Shown here: positions 57,799 to 64,000 of the stretch, in pieces
How positions within the stretch are numbered: position 1 is the first letter of the stretch
How the letters are laid out: each line of letters starts with the position of its first letter
Source: Lactifluus volemus
Taxonomy: Eukaryota > Basidiomycota > Agaricomycetes > Russulales > Russulaceae
Reading direction: 5' to 3'
Length of the DNA stretch: 64,000 nucleotides
NCBI GenBank assembly: GCA_022376515.1
Contig: WTXI01000031.1
Coordinates: forward strand, 186,001-250,000
Made by a program: the position numbers and the translations under genes
The notes under the pieces: generated by a model
What the model was told of the DNA's origin: nothing
Seen by the model: the letters and a program-made list of their open reading frames with translations, nothing else
Databases searched by the model: none

Positions 57799-59468
57799 AG
57801 CCAGTGGCTACCCTCAGGTTGGAAATTTTTTCTTGTATTAGTCCCTATTCACGTAGGGAGTGTGTATACAGAACCACGGTACATGTAGCCTTCACTCTGT
57901 ACGGTTTGCTGTCCCCTCCCCTGCCGGCCTAATACCCCATTTGTCGCCATGGGTGATACTACAAGGTGATAGAGATAGAACGGTTGGAGGAGTATTGGAA
58001 GGCGGCGGGGAGAACGACAAGGAGAGGGAGCCCACTGCAGGGCGGACAGCCAATCGTCGTGTCCCCGACGGCAAAACCGGAAAGTGGTGTGGATAACGGT
58101 TGCTCCTTCTACCCGTTACAGTAGTAGTTCTTAGTATTACCAGGCGGCGCCTCGCGCCATACCGAGCTCGCCCGGCTGGGCACTGGCAGCAGCCAAAATC
58201 CCAGTGTTTCCCGAGTTAAGTTCCGTGGAGTCCGGTCAGCCGGTCTCGGTCCCGGGCCGCCGCTGCTCTCAGCGGCCCTCGGGGTCGAAGACAATCGTAG
58301 CAGCATGGTACTGTAACTTATTATAATAATAACCCTCAGGCTGCTATCTCAGGCCCTAGTCTTGGTGCTAAGCAGCGCACCGGGACCTCGTTAATGCCTC
58401 ATTTCGGAAAGCGTTGCCTCTGGCTGGGGCATCCTCCGAAGGAGTTGCGGAGCGTCCGAGTCTGACACGTGTCTAATTTACCAGTAGCCGGCTAGGACGC
58501 AGCTGGACGTCTGACTCGTGTTTTTCGCTTGTTCGCTTTTTTGATCTCCCTCCATCGTGTTGTCCTGCCACGCCACCTCGTGTTTTGCTTTTTTTTTTTT
58601 CTTTTTGAACGCTTTGGTCTCAGTAGGCTGTTTTGCCTCGAGTCACGGTTTCATTTTTACGGATTGATTCGTTTCTGTCTCCGAGTCGACTACTCAATTC
58701 GTACCCTATGCATGGCTAACCCTCTCATCGACCCTGGTTATCACTCGAACTACTGCGTTTTTCACGAACATCGTCACAGTGCGTTCCAGACTTGAGATTG
58801 CATTTTTGCCCCAATACTATACGTTCTACGGCCTTGAGTTGACCATGCACAGTTGCCCCACTTCCCCTCCTCACAGTTAGCTTTATAGAGTCCTCCAAGC
58901 CTCCACTTGAAACACTCTGTTGAGCTTTTCAAATCCATTCATCTTGTTCCCTCCCTCGTACTTACCTCAAGTCTTCGCTATAGGCCCGCACGTAGCGCAG
59001 TCGTAGGTACGGAATTTCCGGGATTTCCCATAGGCGCTGGCTGGTAGTAGGTCTTTGGTGCGCGAAAGGCTTGGCACGCAACGTGCCCTACTGCAGCCTA
59101 GCCAAAAGCGCCTGCGTGGTTCGTGACGCCAAATCTGAAGTGGTCGCCAAATTCTGTCCTCATTAACTAAATCCGAGGAGATTCATGGGACGAGGATGAG
59201 CGGAAAGGTCTGCCTTTGATTGATTGACCTCCTGCTATCCTGCAATTTTGTGCAATCTATGAAAGACGATTCTAGGCCTTGACCGTCATATTGTGCCCCT
59301 TGCATGTAGAAGTGAAAGGGCGAGAGCGTCGTCACGGTCCTGAAGGACCAGTGAAAAGAGGCGGGAGGCGAAGGTGAAAGACCACTGTATATGATGACGA
59401 ACATGTTGTCTTGCTCGTGGAGAGAAAATACGCAAATGCCTACTAACTTAGACAGAAGCACTAGCAGG
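57799..59468. other. 1.7 kb without a supported gene; GC-rich block at 58130-58480
   Basis: 58130-58480 is GC-rich with several CCGGGCCGCC-like palindromic phrases and no coding signal. I compared it by memory with 5S and large rRNA and found no match. 58520-58980 is pyrimidine-rich, with a poly-T run near 58590. Transcript ends of the two flanking genes must lie here. Confidence 0.45.
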
Positions 59469-61514
59469 TCAAGAAAACTTCGAAGCCACAGATTTCCGCC
59501 CCTTCCGACCGAATCCGACGCGTCCGGTTATCGACCCCCCCGGCGATAGCCTCGCGCCCACAGCTCCCAACGGGCCCAATGACACGATGACCTTTTTCCC
59601 GTCTTTCTTCCTATCCTCCGTTTCGGCCTTCGTTACATCCTTCGGCAGCTTGTCAACAACTGCATGAATATCCTCCTGCAACAATCGGAGTTGTTCCTCC
59701 CACTGCAATGGTGGGACCACATCCGTGACAATTGCCTCCTGTGCTCCGCCAATGAAGCAGGTCTCAGCTTTCTGACATGCTTTGACAATTTCTGCAGAAT
59801 TTTGGCGGTTTTCCACGAGACCTGTGATGTCTACCTTGAAATGTGCTAGCACGTCTCGACGTAAATTGTTGAGTTGTCCCCAAAACAAATGAGACAACGT
59901 AGAGTCGACTCTTTCGACGAGATCGGCACGCTTTTGCTTGTAGACTCCTTGGTGGTACCGCGACGCTTCATGATCGTACCGCGCTGTAAAGCTTTATCAG
60001 TCTGGTATACACACAAGACGATTATTCATCTCCTCACCAAGGGCTCCAGATCGCCAGGATCTCATCATCTCGCCAAGCCCATTGATGACCTTGCCTTCTT
60101 CAATTGGTTGCTTCTGCCGCTCGGCCTGGTTGTTAAACTCTGCCAGAGCTTCCGCCGAGATCTCATTGCATCGGAATTGTGCAAGGAGCTCCTGCTGCGT
60201 TGGCAGGTCAAGGTCCTTGTTCGTTAGTACCTTTTCCTTAAGGTCGTAAAGGTATCAGCCATCTTTGAATGCTCGAGCGTTAGCACGACATTACCCAGGT
60301 GTCCATCATGTAGAATGCGAGACCATCTGCCGGAATGCGCTTATGGTACGCGGTCTTAAACACAAAGTCGTTCCTTGACTTATCCGTGAAGCGAGCACGA
60401 AGCATCTGTACATCCGAGTCGAATTTCCCTTTGCAAAATATCTTGTGAGATAGCGCTGTGAAGGAAAGGTCGAAATAGTCATCCAAATTCTGATTCTGCA
60501 GTTCCGCCGCTTTCGAAAGTTTTGTCCAAATGAGCTGCAAATCGGTAGTCAACGTCTCTTGGAGGCTTGTGAGTGGTGTCGTTTCGGTGTAGTCGCGGAT
60601 GACAAATAGAAGGAGTGTCCGTTGTGGAGGTCCCGATAAATCTGGACTTGAATTGGCACATAATACGTGAACACACAGCAAAGGACTCGGAATAATGAGT
60701 GGTCCTACCTTTGTCGTGATTTGTTCCCAAATAGCCTAAGATTGGCTTCGAACACGGTCTTAAGAAGCTCCACGTTAGCACCTTGATACGAACCAACTTG
60801 ATTCTCCATCAAGTTGACAATTAGAACCTCTGATGACGCAAGGGAGAACAATGCGGATTTCCGTTCGAATTCCTCAGAAAATAGTCAGGCGACATGCACC
60901 GTTAAGACTCCGAGTTCAGAAGACATACTTTATCTTCGCCACGCTCGCGCCCATCTGTACCCTCTACGTCCATTACAAGGACGTTCATATCCTGAGCTCG
61001 GCACATCCAGACACCTGAAAAGCGGGGCATGATGAACACTCGTTCCGGACAAGTGTTTACAGCAACAAAGTGGTGCGGCACCCTAGTCATAAGGCATTCA
61101 CGAGTGCGAGAAAAGCACAACTTGAAGAACGACCCAGAGTGACAGCAGAGGAGTCCATGGCAAGGAATTTTTCTTACCCTTGGTTGTCTGTTGCCGCTTC
61201 GACCGATCCATGACTTCAAACTTAGTGTCAAATAATTGGTTGAGAAGGGTACCTGTTGGGGAGTTAATACCTATTACCTATGCCCAAAATTTTAGAGGAC
61301 GTACTCTTTCCGCTCGACTGCGAACCGAGCACTGCAACGAGGTTGTAGTCTGTGCCTGCATTACGCAGATCCCAAGTTGAAATTTGGTTGTTCAAGTTGG
61401 GCCTAGAAAAGTATCTTCACTAAATCGAAGCATATACACACACATGCAGGCATACTTGAACTGCTTTGCATCGTCGATTAGCTGAATCCGGTCAAAAGTA
61501 GTGCTAGTGGTCAT
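59469..61514 (-). CDS. Sey1-derived GTPase without membrane hairpin (truncated paralogue A)
   Basis: It starts at 61514 ([20 protein letters not shown]). Exon structure and intron positions match SEY1. GTPase motifs are intact: GSQSSGKS across an intron, [25 protein letters not shown] and LLLFVIRDY. It continues with [58 protein letters not shown] and [14 protein letters not shown] to [20 protein letters not shown]. There it departs from SEY1: the frame continues into a basic Gly/Lys/Ser-rich tail ([17 protein letters not shown]) and stops at 59469. About a third of SEY1, including the rest of the helical stalk and both membrane helices, is missing. Length is roughly 520 residues. No frame breaks were seen, so it appears to be a selected, soluble or basically tethered GTPase. 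Regulation or inhibition of Sey1 by heterodimers is a possibility, not shown. Confidence 0.88.
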
Positions 61515-62624
61515 CGCGTTGGGAGTGTAGCAGCGTAAGAATGAGTACAGTTGAGGAGCTAGAGGGCGAAGGCGGCATGGTGGCCAAGATTATAAGGGCA
61601 GGGAAAGCCCCCATATGTCATCGCGTGGAACACTCCCTAGACCCTGGATTTCAAGTTCACCGTCACTTCACAGGATCGGAGTGTGTGATTGATACTACAG
61701 TAGTACGCGTGCGGCCAGGCTTGGTAACGCGCTTGTTCCGATTTGCCAGGCTGTCGAAACACACACCATCTGTCACTTGTCCGCGAACCCCCATTACCAG
61801 AATTCTTCTCGGCTCTGTTCCGGAGGAGAGGGGGGTTTCATGATCCCACGAGCGACCAGGTGCTTTCCCATTGTGAAGGGCGGGTTGGGCGTTGCGCGCA
61901 GACGAGCGTATTACGCACGCTCTCAGGAAGTGAAGGGGTGATTCCTCTCATAGTAGGGTTTGAATCAGAATCACAGAACTTGACAGAAGATGTATGTGTC
62001 TTCAGGCAACAAGGCCCGAAACACGCGGCCACCCCGATGATCAGGCCTGTCAGTGCTGGAGGTTTGTCTCCCTTTTTGATCCCAGGATCTCACGTTCCAA
62101 GCTGACTACTGGCACGATATCCATGCCCTCCGTCGTCGTCGTCGTCGTCGTCGTTGTTCAGGTGCCGCCGCCGCCTGCGCTTAGCGAGCCCGATATTCAC
62201 TAAGCCAACATCATGGTCGCGATCCCTCTCCGAGTCCTATCGTCCAAGGATGGTGGGTGGCTTACAACGAAGGGCTTGAAAAATGCTTGGAATGCGATAC
62301 ACACTCTCGTTAAGGCTTCATTTATGCCTCATTAAGGCCTCATTCCTAGCCACATCCACTTGGCCACAAAGCAAAATACATGACCGCTTTAATGACTACT
62401 AGTAAGCCATGGTGCTTGGAAATGGAAGTCACATCTCTTGCCCCTTGTGCCAGTGGACGTTGTGAGTTCGCAGCCCTTGTTAGCTTACCCGTACTACATA
62501 CAGTACTTCTCGAACGCATACACCCACATCGGCGTATGTGGGCAGTACCCTTGGAAAGAAATCCGTTCCAGACTGTTCGCAATCGAATTTACCCAAGACC
62601 GATGCCACTGTGTATAACCCACGA
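61515..62624. other. intergenic with CGT microsatellite
   Basis: The part next to 61515 resembles the SEY1 upstream region (similar GAGGGCGAA...GTGGT/GTGGCC...TATAAG wording near 61565-61590 and 54720-54760), so the promoter seems to have been duplicated with the gene. A (CGT)8 run lies at 62131-62154. A small repeat, TTAAGGC(T/C)TCATT, occurs near 62313-62343. No gene is supported. Confidence 0.5.
62131..62154. repeat. (CGT)8 microsatellite
   Basis: Eight perfect CGT units are followed by TGTT. It is non-coding as far as I can see. Confidence 0.9.
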
Positions 62625-64000
62625 CTAAACAGAGCCTACCACCACTCCCACAACCCGAGCGACGGACATACCCCCAGCTCCCGCTGCACTCCCAGCTACC
62701 GCCGCGCCACCAGCCATCACCGCGCCCGCACTGGCAACCGTCAAAATACCAACGCCTTTGATGAACTTCCTTCTGTCCTCACACAACTGGTCAATAACGG
62801 CTTGGATGTTCTTCTGCAACAATTGGAGTTCGTCCGCCCACTGCCATGTGGGATCTCCCTCCGTAATAACGGCTTCCCGCGCTCCCTCAATAAAGCGAGC
62901 TACAGCATTTGCACGAGGCCCATTGAAGTCTGCAAAGTTGTAGCCTGCTATGTTGAGACCCATGTCAATCTCTGCCTTGAAGGACACCAGCACATCGTTA
63001 CGTATATTCTGAATTTGTCTCAAAAACGGAAGAGACAACGCGGAATCGAGTTTTTTAACGAGATCGGCACGCTTTCGTTTGTAGACTTCTTGATGATACC
63101 GCTTCGCCTCGCGATCGTACCGTGCTGCAGGACTTTGTTTCGGTTTGTGTACGCACGAAAGGATAAAATATCCACGCACAGAGAGCTTGGGACCGCAAGG
63201 CGCGCATCATCACGCCAAATCCGCCTGCTTTGATTTGGCACTTCTCTGGCTTGGCCTGGTCGTTGAACTCTCTAAATGTGCCCTCCGAAATCTCGTCGCA
63301 TCTGAATTGTGCAAGTAGCTCTTGCTGCATTGGCAAATCAAGATCCTTGTTCATTCGAACTTGTTCCTTAAAGGCGCAACAACGTCAGAAATTGGTGAGC
63401 GCTGGATACTTAACACAATCTTACCCAGATGTCCTTCATATAGAATGCGATGCCGTCTGCCGGAATGCGCTTGTGATACGCGGGCTTGAACACAAAGTCG
63501 TTCCTTGATTTATCCGTGAAGCGACCACGGAGCGTCCGGACATCTGACTCAAACTTCTTATCAGGGAAGAACTTGTGAGGTAGTGCTGTGAACGAAAGGT
63601 CAAAATAGTCCTTCAATTTCCGGTCTTTTAGTCCAGCTGGTTTTGAGAGAGTATCCCAAATGCGCTGCATATCCGCAGTCAACGTTTCTCGGAGGTTTGC
63701 GAGCGGTGTCCTTCCAAGGTGGTCACGGATAACAAAAAGAAGAAGTGTGCGTGGATTTGCACTAGGACATGGCATGTCAGCAGTGAGAAAAAAAATGATG
63801 AACAATCCTACTTCTTTTGTGACTTGTGCCCAAATAGCGCAAGATTGACTTCGAAAACGGTCTTTAGAAGGCCCATGTTGGCAGCTTGATATAAACCGAC
63901 TTGATGCTCCAATAAGTTGACAATCAGAACCTGTGATGATGCGAGAGAGAAAAGTGCAGATTTCCGTTCAAAATCCTTGCAAAAAACTAGTTCAGATGAC
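62625..64000 (-). CDS. Sey1-derived GTPase with Gly/Ala-rich hydrophobic tail (paralogue B, partial at right edge)
   Basis: The N-terminal GTPase start lies beyond 64000. Visible exons are [21 protein letters not shown] with [38 protein letters not shown] (RD base motif), [38 protein letters not shown] and [18 protein letters not shown], to [20 protein letters not shown]. After the same point where paralogue A leaves the SEY1 alignment, it ends in a hydrophobic tail ([20 protein letters not shown] and further Gly/Ala) with stop at 62625. That tail could be a single membrane segment or a glycine-zipper-like helix and is unrelated to the SEY1 hairpin. The visible exons are undamaged. Confidence 0.88.

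Noticed and set aside
58130..58480. GC-rich block as an rRNA or 5S gene
   Set aside because: No match to 5S internal promoter wording or to large rRNA helices that I can recall.
59469..61514. Treating the second Sey1-like gene as a pseudogene
   Set aside because: All exons join in frame, GTPase motifs are intact and there are no internal stops; only the C-terminal anchor is missing.
1..64000. CRISPR arrays, bacterial operons or tRNA genes
   Set aside because: None seen. The intron-rich eukaryotic gene structure rules out the first two, and I found no A/B-box pair with a cloverleaf by eye.

Overview
The window is nuclear DNA from a filamentous basidiomycete, most likely an Agaricomycete. The reasons are genes split by many short (about 50-70 nt) GT-AG introns, a Goodbye-NACHT-ankyrin receptor, a Sey1/RHD3 ER-fusion GTPase, an Rvs161 BAR protein, and a RACK1 gene whose longest intron holds a U24-like snoRNA. 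I cannot name the species.

Layout. 1-~7600 is a Ty3/gypsy retrotransposon on the minus strand that runs off the left edge: part of the integrase, reverse transcriptase/RNase H, Gag-protease and one hairpin-rich LTR. It is strikingly rich in GATC. 7.6-10.1 kb is gene-poor. 10096-12209 (+) is an intact 13-exon FucP-type sugar transporter, with a decayed copy of its exon 2 at 13.5 kb. 13869-20999 (-) is a fungal STAND/NLR-like gene with about 38 ankyrin units, several on tandemly duplicated exons. 22621-24572 (-) is an O-methyltransferase with one apparent frameshift. 25906-26989 (+) is an NmrA-like oxidoreductase. A nucleoside hydrolase (27155-28841, -) and RACK1 (29187-30463, +) are divergent neighbours.

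30.5-49 kb holds lineage-specific and rearranged DNA. There is a C/T-rich repeat-like stretch, an uncharacterised acidic protein, a membrane-anchored glutaredoxin-like protein without the catalytic cysteine, and a tandem duplication of a membrane-protein gene. The downstream copy of that duplication is split by about 5.2 kb of foreign sequence, which leaves an apparent chimeric gene (39764-42061) and a dead Kelch gene. A seven-TM protein follows.

49.9-64 kb holds an intact RVS161 homologue, an intact SEY1, an acetoacetyl-CoA synthetase gene broken by five single-base deletions, and two more Sey1-derived GTPase genes (59469-61514 and 62625->64000). These two keep the GTPase architecture but lack the ER membrane hairpin and carry new, different C-termini. 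This truncated Sey1 family is the best candidate here for an undescribed system. RVS161 and SEY1 both concern membrane shaping, but I see no evidence of common regulation.

Most spliced models were built by hand from frame, splice signals and family conservation. Those for the transporter, NmrA, RACK1, Grx-like and RVS161 genes sum to whole numbers of codons.
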